This document shows, in pieces, positions 1-8,542 of a DNA stretch of 64,000 nucleotides. The notes beneath the pieces were generated by a model. The model did no database searches. It was not told the origin of the DNA and worked only from the letters and a program-made list of their open reading frames with translations. Position 1 is the stretch's first letter. Every line of letters begins with the position of its first letter. The position numbers were made by a program, and so were the translations under genes. Source of the DNA: Arenibacter algicola (lineage in GTDB: Bacteria; Bacteroidota; Bacteroidia; Flavobacteriales; Flavobacteriaceae); contig NZ_JAHKPO010000007.1 in NCBI RefSeq assembly GCF_018860365.1, positions 186,001 to 250,000 of the forward strand. The letters run 5' to 3'.

Positions 1-1133
1 TTGGCAAGACCTTCTTGTATCTGGGAGTTGAGTTCGGGGTACATTAGGTTCAGAAAGGGGAAAAGGGCCCTAAAAGTATCCCAAAATCCAGTGTCGGTAA
101 ACATATAACCCGGCAATACTTCACCGTTGTATGGGCTGTAATGCACCACTTTTCCGTTAGCATCATATTCGAAGAATTTTCTTGGGAAAAGTAATGATCT
201 ATACAGACAGGAGTAAAAGGTCCTGAATTGATCTACACTGCCGCCTTCTACCTTGATTCTTCCCAGCTCCTTGTTCCAAGCTGCCCTTCCCTTCTGTTTT
301 ATAGCGTCAAAATCATCGGTACCAAGCTCTTTTAAATTCAATTCAGCCTGATCATAGCCAATAAAAGAGGAAGCTACTTTGGCAATAATGACCTCGCCTC
401 TCCTTGACTTAAAGCTTACAATGGCACCTCCGTGGTCCGTTTCAATCTCCAGACCATCCAATAGTTGCTCCCCGCTAAAAGTCTTGGTGGTTTCGAAGTC
501 CTTATCAAAGACCATCACAAAGTAGTTTTTAAAATTTTCCGGAACCCCGCCACTGTTCTTGGTGGTATATCCTATTATTTTTCGCTCGCTTGGAATAATT
601 TTCACATAGGAGCCTTTGTCCAAGGCATCGAGTACCACATGTGAATTTTCATTTTCAGGAAAGGTGAACCTGAACATTGCAGCTCTTTCCGTGGGGGTAA
701 TTTCGGTGGTAATATCATGGTCGGCCAAATAAACACTATAGTAATGAGGCTTTACGATCTCTGATTTATGCGAATACCAACTGGCCCTGTCGTCTTCTGT
801 GAAGCGTAATTTTCCAGTAAGTGGCATAATGGCAAATTGACCATAATCGTTCATCCATGGGGAGGGTTGGTGGGTTTGTTTAAAGCCCCTTAATTTATCT
901 GCAGCGTAGGTGTATGCCCAACCATCACCCATTTTTCCCGTTTGTGGAGTCCAAAAGTTCATTCCCCAGGGCATGGCTATGGCCGGGTAGGTATTTCCGT
1001 TGGACATGCTGGGTTTGGAATCTGTGCCAACCAATGGGTTGACATAATCTACTGGTTCTTGTGCACTTGTGGTACAGGTAAGCAATAGCAAAAGGGATAA
1101 GGTTAGATTTTTCAAGTTGATGTAATTGGTCAT
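1..1133 (-). CDS. GH92 family alpha-mannosidase, N-terminal part (runs off left edge)
   Basis: Reading from an ATG at 1133 towards the window edge gives about 377 open codons. The protein starts with a signal peptide (Leu-rich core, likely cleavage after TTSA) followed by the N-terminal beta-sandwich of glycoside hydrolase family 92. Recognisable family blocks are YVNPLVGT, NGNTYPAIAMPWGMNFW, KMGDGWAYTY and the substrate-site motif THQPSPWMNDYG. GH92 enzymes are calcium-dependent exo-acting alpha-mannosidases (mostly alpha-1,2) exported to the periplasm or cell surface. The catalytic (alpha/alpha)6 domain starts near the edge (FRTFYSCLYRSLLFPR, then TDTGFWDTFRALFPF), and the catalytic acids lie outside the window. 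It is divergent from the dehydrogenase gene at 1434. Family assignment is firm; exact linkage specificity is not. Confidence 0.93.
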   Translation of the reverse strand, partial: MTNYINLKNLTLSLLLLLTCTTSAQEPVDYVNPLVGTDSKPSMSNGNTYPAIAMPWGMNFWTPQTGKMGDGWAYTYAADKLRGFKQTHQPSPWMNDYGQFAIMPLTGKLRFTEDDRASWYSHKSEIVKPHYYSVYLADHDITTEITPTERAAMFRFTFPENENSHVVLDALDKGSYVKIIPSERKIIGYTTKNSGGVPENFKNYFVMVFDKDFETTKTFSGEQLLDGLEIETDHGGAIVSFKSRRGEVIIAKVASSFIGYDQAELNLKELGTDDFDAIKQKGRAAWNKELGRIKVEGGSVDQFRTFYSCLYRSLLFPRKFFEYDANGKVVHYSPYNGEVLPGYMFTDTGFWDTFRALFPFLNLMYPELNSQIQEGLA

Positions 1134-1353
1134 AATAGAGTTGTTGAGCAGTGATGTTGCCAGTGGTACATTTCTTTAAGAAACAAAACCAATGGCATCG
1201 TTTAAAGTTAGTTTAGAATTGCGAATATCGAAATTAGCACTTTTGACCATGGCAATAAAAAATATACACACGATTTTCTATGGAATTAACAAAAACAGCT
1301 AGGTGTATCGCAAAATCTATCCAAAATGAAAGAGGGTCAAGCATTTTGTGTCT

Positions 1354-1361
1354 TATCTTTG
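1354..1361 (+). promoter_or_regulatory. Possible -7 promoter box (TATCTTTG)
   Basis: TATCTTTG matches the Bacteroidota -7 consensus TAnnTTTG and lies about 70 bp before the ATG at 1434. No convincing TTG -33 element is seen at the usual spacing, so this is a weak call. The remainder of 1134-1433 holds nothing else recognisable. Confidence 0.35.
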
Positions 1362-1433
1362 AATGGATTGCTTTTTTATTGGAAAAAGCAATTATTGTAG
1401 GTGCATGTGTATTGGATTAAAACAAGAGGCAAT

Positions 1434-2018
1434 ATGGAAAGGAATGAATTATACCCTGTTTTTTTAAAAGTATCCCAGCTAAATATCCTTATAGTAGGCG
1501 GAGGTAACGTTGGTCTGGAAAAACTGACTTTTATGCTTAAATCCAGCCCACACGCCCAAGTAGAAATGGTGGCACCGGAATTTTTACCTCAAACATTGGA
1601 ACTTGCCAAAAAACATCAAGTAAAAATAACCAAGGATTGGTACAATAAAACGTACTTGGAAGGGCGTCATATGGTTATTGCAACCACTGATAAGGTGGCT
1701 GTAAACGAACAGGTATATCACGATTGCCGGGAAAGGCATATCCTAGTTAACGTAGCCGATAACCCACCTTTTTGTGATTTTTACATGGGAGGGATTGTCA
1801 CCAAGGGCAATGTAAAGGTGGCCATCTCCACCAATGGTAAATCGCCCACTACCGCTAAGCGCCTGCGACAGTTTTTTGAAGATGTAATTCCAGAGAATAT
1901 AGATGATCTGGTAAAAAATTTAAACGAATTCCGGAAAACTATAAAAGGTGACTTCGAGGAAAAGGTGGAAACCTTGAACGAGTTTACCAAAGGTTTGGTG
2001 AGCAAGAAAGAGAAGTAA
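1434..2018 (+). CDS. Precorrin-2 dehydrogenase / sirohydrochlorin ferrochelatase-like protein
   Basis: This 194-residue protein matches the N-terminal (Met8p/SirC-type) module of sirohaem synthase: a Rossmann fold with the NAD-binding turn GGGNVGLEKL at about residues 22-31, then VIATTDKVAVNEQVY, VNVADNPPFCDFYMGGIV and the KVAISTNGKSPTTAKRLRQF block that closes the family fold. The reaction is NAD-dependent oxidation of precorrin-2 to sirohydrochlorin and iron insertion to give sirohaem, the cofactor of sulfite and nitrite reductases. The methyltransferase half of CysG is absent, as in many flavobacteria. The reading frame extends upstream to a GTG at 1401, but the ATG at 1434, preceded by AAGAGG, gives the usual family N-terminus. 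No sulfate- or nitrite-reduction genes are adjacent. Confidence 0.88.
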   Translation: MERNELYPVFLKVSQLNILIVGGGNVGLEKLTFMLKSSPHAQVEMVAPEFLPQTLELAKKHQVKITKDWYNKTYLEGRHMVIATTDKVAVNEQVYHDCRERHILVNVADNPPFCDFYMGGIVTKGNVKVAISTNGKSPTTAKRLRQFFEDVIPENIDDLVKNLNEFRKTIKGDFEEKVETLNEFTKGLVSKKEK

Positions 2019-2090
2019 TCCAATCAATAGCTTTTCATGCTGTATGCCATCCTAAAGAAGGATTAAAGCCTTCTGCAATCCCAAATTCTA

Positions 2091-2104
2091 CGAAAGCGTT
2101 TTCG
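2091..2104. promoter_or_regulatory. Candidate LacI-family operator upstream of xylB
   Basis: CGAAAGCGTTTTCG is a near-perfect dyad (arms CGAAA/TTTCG around a central CG), the typical form of LacI/GalR-family operators. It lies 210 bp upstream of the xylB start, and a LacI-family regulator is encoded just downstream of xylA. The link to that regulator is inference. Confidence 0.5.
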
Positions 2105-2313
2105 AAAAATTATAATTATTCACGAAAAACATATAACCACTTAATATACAGGTAGTTGTATGTTAAATTCTCGGTACATTTCATAATTTGCCCAACCTTG
2201 CTTGTGGGGTCATTATGGGGCAATATGCAGGCGATGATATAGATTTTAATATATTTGATTGGATCTTCATAAATTTTCATATTGAGAATTTATCCTCTAA
2301 AATATTGAGACAT

Positions 2314-3792
2314 ATGTATTATTTGGGATTGGATATTGGCAGCTCTTCAATTAAGGTGGCTTTGGTAGAGGTGGCTACTGGAAAAAGTATTGGGGTAGTA
2401 CAGGAGCCGGAAACGGAAATGGAGATGCTCGCTGTGAAAAATGGCTGGGCAGAACAAGATCCCAAAGAATGGTGGGGTTATGTCTGTAGCGGCATTAAAA
2501 AAATAAAACAAAAGTACGGTGTAGAGGAAAATCAAATAAAGGGAGTAGGTATTGCCTATCAGATGCATGGATTGGTATTGGTGGACAAGCAGGGAGAGCC
2601 GGTAAGGAAATCCATTATTTGGTGCGATAGCCGTGCGGTGGAAATAGGACGGAAGGCCTATGGCGACATTGGCGAGGACATCTGTAAGGCCCATTTATTG
2701 AATTCGCCGGCAAATTTTACGGCTTCTAAATTAAAATGGGTAAAGGAAAACGAACCAGAGCTTTATAAGACGGCAGACAAGCTAATGCTTCCGGGAGATT
2801 ATATTGCCTTTCGTTTTTCCAATATTATCAATACCACTATTTCAGGATTGTCCGAGGGAATTCTTTGGGATTTCAAGGAAGATTCGGTGGCAGATCTGCT
2901 CCTTGGGCATTATGGTATTCCCAAGTCCTTTATTCCGGATATTGTGGATACTTTTGGACTTCAATCCGAAGTGGATGCCAAAGGGGCCCAAGAAAGTGGC
3001 TTGGCAGTTGGCACGCCCATACTATATAGAGCGGGTGATCAGCCTAACAATGCTTTGTCCCTAAATGTATTTAATCCCGGAGAGGTAGCGGCAACAGGCG
3101 GTACGTCAGGGGTAGTGTACGCTGTTACCGATAATCTTTCTGGTAAGGAGAGTACTAGGGTGAACAATTTTGCACACGTCAACTATACCCAAAAAACTCC
3201 TAGAGTTGGTAAATTATTAAACATCAATGGAGCTGGAATTCAATACCGTTGGCTGTTGAATAATTTGGATGTGGACTCTTATGAGGAAATGAATACTTTG
3301 GCTTCCGAAATTTCAGTAGGCTCGGACGGGGTATGTTTAATTCCTTTCGGTAACGGAGCGGAGCGGATGTTGAATAATAGGGAGGTAGGGACCAGATTGG
3401 TCAACATCAACCTTAATAATCATACCAAGGCACATGTTTGTAGGGCGGCTTTGGAAGGGATAGCCTTTTCCTTTGTCTATGGCATGGAAATCCTCAAATC
3501 GGACGGCATATCCATTGAGGTAATGCGTGCCGGGAATGATAATTTGTTCAGGTCGGAAATTTTCTCCAATACCGTAGCAACACTAGTATCACAGGAAATT
3601 GAAATTTACAATACCACAGGGGCAATTGGCGCTGCACGTGCCGCTGGAATTCAAGATGGGGGATTTGAAAAATTTGGAACTTATATAACCAATAACGACC
3701 ATGTTAAGACTTTTAAACCTTTGAAGGATAAAAGTGCTTATCAAAAGGCGTATGAGAATTGGAAAAAGGAATTGGAACTAATCATTAAATAA
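2314..3792 (+). CDS. xylB: Xylulokinase
   Basis: FGGY-family carbohydrate kinase of 492 residues that phosphorylates D-xylulose to D-xylulose 5-phosphate with ATP. The N-terminal phosphate-1 loop GLDIGSSSIKVAL (residues 4-16) and the substrate motif IAYQMHGLVLVD are clear, as are IIWCDSRA, AGDQPNNALSLNV (catalytic Asp) and GEVAATGGTSGVVYAV. The open frame extends to a TTG at 2188, but that stretch is AT-rich and unlike the family, so ATG 2314 is chosen. The gene is followed 10 bp later by xylA, so the two form an operon for the isomerase route from xylose to the pentose phosphate pathway. A LacI-type operator candidate lies at 2091. Confidence 0.95.
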   Translation: MYYLGLDIGSSSIKVALVEVATGKSIGVVQEPETEMEMLAVKNGWAEQDPKEWWGYVCSGIKKIKQKYGVEENQIKGVGIAYQMHGLVLVDKQGEPVRKSIIWCDSRAVEIGRKAYGDIGEDICKAHLLNSPANFTASKLKWVKENEPELYKTADKLMLPGDYIAFRFSNIINTTISGLSEGILWDFKEDSVADLLLGHYGIPKSFIPDIVDTFGLQSEVDAKGAQESGLAVGTPILYRAGDQPNNALSLNVFNPGEVAATGGTSGVVYAVTDNLSGKESTRVNNFAHVNYTQKTPRVGKLLNINGAGIQYRWLLNNLDVDSYEEMNTLASEISVGSDGVCLIPFGNGAERMLNNREVGTRLVNINLNNHTKAHVCRAALEGIAFSFVYGMEILKSDGISIEVMRAGNDNLFRSEIFSNTVATLVSQEIEIYNTTGAIGAARAAGIQDGGFEKFGTYITNNDHVKTFKPLKDKSAYQKAYENWKKELELIIK

Positions 3793-3802
3793 TAAATAAG
3801 AG

Positions 3803-5128
3803 ATGGCAATAATTGGAAACAAGGAATATTTTAAGGGAATAGGCGATATTAAATTTGAGGGCAAGGAATCTGATAATCCTATGGCATTCAAATATTACAA
3901 TCCAGACCAAGTGGTTGCTGGGAAAACCATGCGCGAGCATTTTAAGTTTGCCATAGCATATTGGCATACCTTCTGCGGGCAGGGAGCAGATCCGTTCGGT
4001 CCCGGTACCCAGAATTTTGCTTGGGACCAGTCTCTGGACCCCGTGCAGGCAGCCAAGGACAAGGCAGATGCGGCTTTTGAGTTTATCAGTAAAATGGGCT
4101 TTGATTATTTTTGTTTCCATGATTTTGATCTTATACAGGAAGGAGCCACTTTTGCGGAATCTGAGAAAAGATTGTCAATAATTACTGATTACCTTAAGGA
4201 AAAAAAGGCCGACTCAGGAATTAAATTATTGTGGGGAACCGCTAATTGTTTCTCCAATCCACGTTATATGAACGGGGCTGCTACCAACCCTGATTTTAAT
4301 GTAGTGGCAAGGGCAGGGGGCCAGATAAAATTGGCCTTGGATGCTACTATTGCCCTTGGTGGCGAGAATTATGTTTTCTGGGGGGGAAGGGAAGGTTATA
4401 TGTCTCTTTTAAATACCGATATGGGCCGCGAATTGGACCATATGGCCCAATTCTTGGGAATGGCAAGGGATTATGCAAGAGCCCAAGGATTTAAAGGTAC
4501 CTTTTTTATAGAGCCCAAGCCTATGGAACCTTCCAAGCATCAATACGACTTTGATACCGCAACTGCTATAGGATTTCTTCGTGAATACGGGTTGGAGAAA
4601 GACTTTAAAATAAACATAGAGGTGAATCACGCCACCTTGGCCCAGCATACTTTTCAACATGAATTGGCAGTGGCGGCCAAAGCCGGAATGTTGGGTAGTA
4701 TAGATGCCAATAGGGGGGATTACCAAAATGGATGGGATACCGATCAGTTCCCAAACAATATTCAAGAAACTACCGAGGCAATGTTGGTATTCCTTAAAGC
4801 AGGCGGACTGCAAGGTGGTGGTGTAAACTTTGATGCCAAAATAAGAAGGAATTCTACGGATTTGGATGATGTTTTCCATGCCCATATAGGAGGAGCAGAT
4901 ACCTTTGCTCGTGCTTTGCTTACTGCCGATAGAATTATTTCTTCCTCTGCCTATGAGAAGATGCTTGCGGAAAGATATAGTTCTTTCGATTCAGGAAAAG
5001 GGAAGGACTTTGAGAATGGTAAATTGAATCTGGAAGCCCTTTACAAAATAGCCCAGGAAAATGGGGAATTGAAGTTGCAGAGCGGAAAACAGGAGCTGTT
5101 CGAGAACATCATCAATCAATACATATAA
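3803..5128 (+). CDS. xylA: Xylose isomerase
   Basis: Full-length class II xylose isomerase (441 residues; family about 440) that interconverts D-xylose and D-xylulose. The TIM-barrel catalytic features are present: FHDFDL with the catalytic His at 106, [28 protein letters not shown], the metal-binding Glu in [15 protein letters not shown], the metal ligand His in [16 protein letters not shown], and [19 protein letters not shown] near the second metal site. It is co-transcribed with xylB (10-bp gap) and followed by the LacI-family gene after a 124-bp gap. All catalytic residues look intact. Confidence 0.98.
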   Translation: MAIIGNKEYFKGIGDIKFEGKESDNPMAFKYYNPDQVVAGKTMREHFKFAIAYWHTFCGQGADPFGPGTQNFAWDQSLDPVQAAKDKADAAFEFISKMGFDYFCFHDFDLIQEGATFAESEKRLSIITDYLKEKKADSGIKLLWGTANCFSNPRYMNGAATNPDFNVVARAGGQIKLALDATIALGGENYVFWGGREGYMSLLNTDMGRELDHMAQFLGMARDYARAQGFKGTFFIEPKPMEPSKHQYDFDTATAIGFLREYGLEKDFKINIEVNHATLAQHTFQHELAVAAKAGMLGSIDANRGDYQNGWDTDQFPNNIQETTEAMLVFLKAGGLQGGGVNFDAKIRRNSTDLDDVFHAHIGGADTFARALLTADRIISSSAYEKMLAERYSSFDSGKGKDFENGKLNLEALYKIAQENGELKLQSGKQELFENIINQYI

Positions 5129-5176
5129 CAAGCATAAATAGTTTTAAGAAATTGGGCAATTGACCTAGGGTAATCT

Positions 5177-5199
5177 AAAGATTTTTTCAAAAAATCTTT
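5177..5199. promoter_or_regulatory. AT-rich perfect inverted repeat between xylA and the LacI-type gene
   Basis: Arms AAAGATTTTTT and AAAAAATCTTT are perfectly complementary around a single C. The element lies 48 bp after the xylA stop and about 55 bp before the regulator ATG. It has almost no GC, so it is a poor intrinsic terminator; an operator or a weak attenuating hairpin are both possible. A second small dyad, CCGAAATTCGG, is at 5228-5238. Confidence 0.4.
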
Positions 5200-5252
5200 T
5201 AAAAATATTCTAAACGGAGTTATTTTACCGAAATTCGGGATAAGATGATTCT

Positions 5253-6269
5253 ATGAAAAAAATAACCCTAAAGGAGATTGCCCAATATTTTGGTGTTTCC
5301 ATATCAACGGTTTCCAAGGCTATCAACGATAGTCATGAAATTAGTGATGGACTAAAGGCTAAAATACAGCAGTTTGCCAAGGATAATAAGTACAGGCCAA
5401 ACAAAGTGGCCCTTAGTTTATTGCAGCGTAAAACAAAGACCATAGGGGTTGTGGTGCCCAATATTCTCAATTATTTTTTTACACAGGTATTTTCAGGGAT
5501 TGAAAAAGTAGCTAACGAACGCGGGTATATTTTACTTAGCTGTATCAGCGATGAATCCTATGAAAAGGAAGTTGCAACACTTGAATTTCTAGGCGGGGGT
5601 ACTGTGGATGGATTAATTGTGTCCATGGCAGAGGAAACACAGTTTAAGAACAAACTGGATCATTTTCAGAATATCCTGGACGAACAGATTCCCTTGGTTA
5701 TGTTCGATCGGGTTTCGGATGAAATCCTATGTGACAAGGTAGTGGTGGATGATTTTGAGGCCGGTTATAAAACCACCAAATATTTTATAAATCTCGGTTG
5801 CAGGACGGTTGCCCTGGTTACTGCTATTGACCATTCCAGCGTGGGGAAACTGCGGGTGGAAGGATATAGGAAAGCATTGGAAGAGGCTAATATTCCCTTT
5901 GATGATAAATTAATATTAAGGGTAGGCAAGGAGGACGATATGGAAGTTCTGGTGACTTTTTTATTAAATTATAAGTCTATAGATGGTATAATGGCTTTGG
6001 ATGAAATTACAGCGGTAGAGGTTTTGAAATTGATAAAGTCTAGGGGATATAGAGTACCAGAAGACATTTCCGTTATAGGGTTTACCAATGGCAAATTATC
6101 TCGCTACGTAAGTCCGGCACTTACTGCAGTGAGTCAGCACGGTACTTATATAGGGGAAACTGCGGCCAAGGTCCTTATTGAAAGGATAGAGAGCAAGGAA
6201 TATATGGATTGCACCACCAAGGTGATTAAAACCAGCCTAATCGTTAGGGATTCCACCAAGAGGGTTTAA
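5253..6269 (+). CDS. LacI-family transcriptional regulator, likely xylose regulator
   Basis: LacI/GalR-family repressor of normal length (338 residues). Residues 1-55 form the helix-turn-helix (TLKEIAQYFGVSISTVSKAIND) and hinge helix (NKVALSLLQRKTKTIGVVVPN). The rest is a periplasmic-binding-protein-like sensor domain (ILLSCISDESYEKEVATL, GLIVSMAEETQ, MFDRVSDEI, VIGFTNGKLSRYVSPALTAVSQ). Its position right behind xylBA suggests it controls pentose use, with a xylose-related sugar as effector; this is inference. The dyads at 2091, 5177 and 5228 are candidate binding sites. Confidence 0.92.
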   Translation: MKKITLKEIAQYFGVSISTVSKAINDSHEISDGLKAKIQQFAKDNKYRPNKVALSLLQRKTKTIGVVVPNILNYFFTQVFSGIEKVANERGYILLSCISDESYEKEVATLEFLGGGTVDGLIVSMAEETQFKNKLDHFQNILDEQIPLVMFDRVSDEILCDKVVVDDFEAGYKTTKYFINLGCRTVALVTAIDHSSVGKLRVEGYRKALEEANIPFDDKLILRVGKEDDMEVLVTFLLNYKSIDGIMALDEITAVEVLKLIKSRGYRVPEDISVIGFTNGKLSRYVSPALTAVSQHGTYIGETAAKVLIERIESKEYMDCTTKVIKTSLIVRDSTKRV

Positions 6270-6291
6270 ACTTTACCGATACCAAAAAAAA

Positions 6292-7365
6292 TTAAACCTT
6301 AGGTGTTAGCCCTTTTTTTACTACTTGGTTCATATACCCTATTTCTTGAAGGGCTTTATTGGTGAAATCGAACAAGCTTAAACAGCGGTCCAAATTTTGG
6401 TTTTCGTAAGATACCTTGTAATAGATATTGTCGTTCAGGTAGTCTGTAAGGGCCCTTAAACCGTGGATGAAGGGCATAAATACAGCTCCCCAAGGCAGAA
6501 GGTCAATTTCTTCTTTGTATAAAAAAGGGCCGTTACTCTCCAAGCCCTTTATGAAGGCTTCGAACAAAGGTCTTTCAAAAGTAATCTTGTCGTGATCCTG
6601 TTCGTCTTCGGCAGCGGTATTTGCAACGGTTCTTATGGCATCGCCAAAATCAAAATAAAAATATCCCTTCATAATGGTGTCCAGATCTATAAGACAAAGG
6701 GCCTTATTGTCTTCTTTGGAGAATAGGATATTGTTTAATTTGGTGTCATTGTGGCAAACCCGTAATGGCAACTTGGAATTGTCCAAAATTTTCAGTTTTT
6801 CCAAGGTTTCCTTGGCAAAAACTATGGCCTTTTTGGCAGTTTCCAATTTTTCTGTTTTCGCGGATAGAAGGGATTCCTCAAATTGATTTTCCCTTAACGG
6901 CAGATTATGGAATTGTGGAATGGTATCCACAAAATTGTCCAAGGGAGCCTCTGCCAGAAGTTGATGAAATTTTCCTACCACCCTACCGGCCTCGAATGCA
7001 ATGTCCGTATCCGTGGCATTGTCATAGGCCGTGGTGTTGTTGAGATAGGTCATCAACCTCCAATATCCTGTTTTTTCATCCTTAAAATAGGAATTGTCCG
7101 ATTCCGTTTTTAAGAGTTCAATGGCCGTGTAATTTTGGTCCTGTAAATGTTGGAATGCGTTGGCGATATTGCCCATTAGCCCATGTACATCCTTAAAGAC
7201 ATTGTGGTTTACCCTTTGAAGAATGTACAATGGATAATGATTGTCCAGGACCAAATAAGTGTCATTGATATAACCCTGGTTTATTCCTTGGAACTCATAG
7301 GTTTTCCTATCTATGGAGAAGTTTTTCAACAACTCGTTAAGCTCAACATTTTTATTTTCAATCAT
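6292..7365 (-). CDS. APH-fold sugar kinase (N-acetylhexosamine 1-kinase-like)
   Basis: A 357-residue aminoglycoside-phosphotransferase-fold kinase. It has the N-lobe GYINDTYLVLD...YILQRVNHNVF, the catalytic Brenner loop VCHNDTKLNNILF (about residue 205) and the metal-binding CLIDLDTIMKGYFYFDFGD. Members with this pattern in gut and marine bacteria include N-acetylhexosamine 1-kinase (NahK), which makes sugar 1-phosphates. The gene directly follows, with a 12-bp gap, a nucleotidyltransferase on the same strand, so the pair plausibly converts a free sugar to sugar 1-phosphate and then to an NDP-sugar. The actual sugar cannot be read from sequence. It converges with the LacI-type gene and no clear terminator lies between. 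Confidence 0.8.
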   Translation of the reverse strand: MIENKNVELNELLKNFSIDRKTYEFQGINQGYINDTYLVLDNHYPLYILQRVNHNVFKDVHGLMGNIANAFQHLQDQNYTAIELLKTESDNSYFKDEKTGYWRLMTYLNNTTAYDNATDTDIAFEAGRVVGKFHQLLAEAPLDNFVDTIPQFHNLPLRENQFEESLLSAKTEKLETAKKAIVFAKETLEKLKILDNSKLPLRVCHNDTKLNNILFSKEDNKALCLIDLDTIMKGYFYFDFGDAIRTVANTAAEDEQDHDKITFERPLFEAFIKGLESNGPFLYKEEIDLLPWGAVFMPFIHGLRALTDYLNDNIYYKVSYENQNLDRCLSLFDFTNKALQEIGYMNQVVKKGLTPKV

Positions 7366-7377
7366 GGATAAGCTATT

Positions 7378-8268
7378 CTAAACATTGTCCCATAGAGGTG
7401 AGGTGTACCCATTATTGTCTGTCATTCTCTGTAATTCTGAAACTGCCACGTCCTTATCGCTGGCATAGGTAACCCCAAACCATTGACTTGCGGAAGGAAT
7501 TACATCTACATCTATCAGATTTTTTGCAATCATTTCCTTTATGGCGAAGGGAAGATAAATTTCCCCTTTGGCATGGTTCTCCTTGTTTCCGATAAAGTCC
7601 TTGAGGTACTCTGTAATAAATGGAAATATAGAAGGCTGACATACCCAGAAGTTCATGCTGACCAATTCTTCCCCGGTAAATTTGGTGCCTGAATCCGTAT
7701 CTATAATCACATTATCTTGGGCCTCTATTTTAGTATGTTCGTTTATGGAGGTTAGTTTTCCATTCTCTGACTTACAGACACCTCTTGAAACTGAACCGTG
7801 TTCCGATAAGGTGTTTTTTAGAATGTAGGCAATAAGACCAAAAGTCTCTTTGTTCCCATTGTTTTTAATGAAAGTGGCTGCACTTTCAAAGGCATTTTTT
7901 CCGTAATAATCATCCGCATTAATAATGGCGAATGGTCTATCAATTACATTTCTAGCGGTCCATACTGCATGTGCCGTGCCCCATGGTTTTGCTCTTTCAC
8001 CTGTAAAGGTTACCCCTTCCGGAAGATCGTTTACTTCCTGGGCCAAAACATCCAGTTTAATATTTTTTGGCAATCTGCTGGATAAGTGCTCTTTCAAAAA
8101 ATCTACATTTTCTTTTTTTGTAATGGCAACTACATGGTCAAAACCATTTTTCAGGGCGTCATAGATACTAAATTCCATTAGGAACTCGTCTTTAGGACCC
8201 AAATCATCAAATTGTTTAAGTTTGCCATATCGGCTACCACTTCCGGCCGCCATTAAAAGTAATGTCAT
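7378..8268 (-). CDS. Sugar-phosphate nucleotidyltransferase
   Basis: A 296-residue NTP-transferase-fold protein. The N-terminus LLLMAAGSGSRYGKLKQ (residues 3-19) is the nucleotide-binding signature, followed by the acceptor-side GPKDEFLMEFSIYDAL, the metal Asp in INADDYYG and VSRGVCKSENGKL. It is first in a two-gene minus-strand operon with the APH-fold kinase. The likely reaction is sugar 1-phosphate plus NTP to NDP-sugar plus pyrophosphate. Base and sugar specificity are not determinable here. The 274 bp up to hemN hold the two divergent promoter regions. Confidence 0.82.
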   Translation of the reverse strand: MTLLLMAAGSGSRYGKLKQFDDLGPKDEFLMEFSIYDALKNGFDHVVAITKKENVDFLKEHLSSRLPKNIKLDVLAQEVNDLPEGVTFTGERAKPWGTAHAVWTARNVIDRPFAIINADDYYGKNAFESAATFIKNNGNKETFGLIAYILKNTLSEHGSVSRGVCKSENGKLTSINEHTKIEAQDNVIIDTDSGTKFTGEELVSMNFWVCQPSIFPFITEYLKDFIGNKENHAKGEIYLPFAIKEMIAKNLIDVDVIPSASQWFGVTYASDKDVAVSELQRMTDNNGYTSPLWDNV

Positions 8269-8474
8269 AATTGGTTATTTTTAAGTTTACAAAAATATAG
8301 TTTTTATCATAAAGGGGCTTCTAGAACGGATTATTTAAAAAATTAGTTTCTAATTGTACTGTTTTTAACGATTATTTAAATTAAGGCAGGCTTCAAATCC
8401 TTGAGAAGAATGATTATTTCGGCAATTAAATGGTCTGGAATCGTGGGACTTAGTTTATGGATGATAGTGAAACC

Positions 8475-8486
8475 TGATAAGTGTCA
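8475..8486. promoter_or_regulatory. Fnr/Crp-type site upstream of hemN
   Basis: TGATAAGTGTCA fits the palindrome TGAYAnnTRTCA found four times in the window. Exactly 23 bp further on lies TACTTTTG (8510-8517), a perfect TAnnTTTG -7 box, placing the site centre near -41.5 for transcription towards hemN. Confidence 0.8.
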
Positions 8487-8542
8487 TATTTTTAAAGTCC
8501 GTGTCATGCTACTTTTGTGGCTATTGCAAACAACAATAGCTT

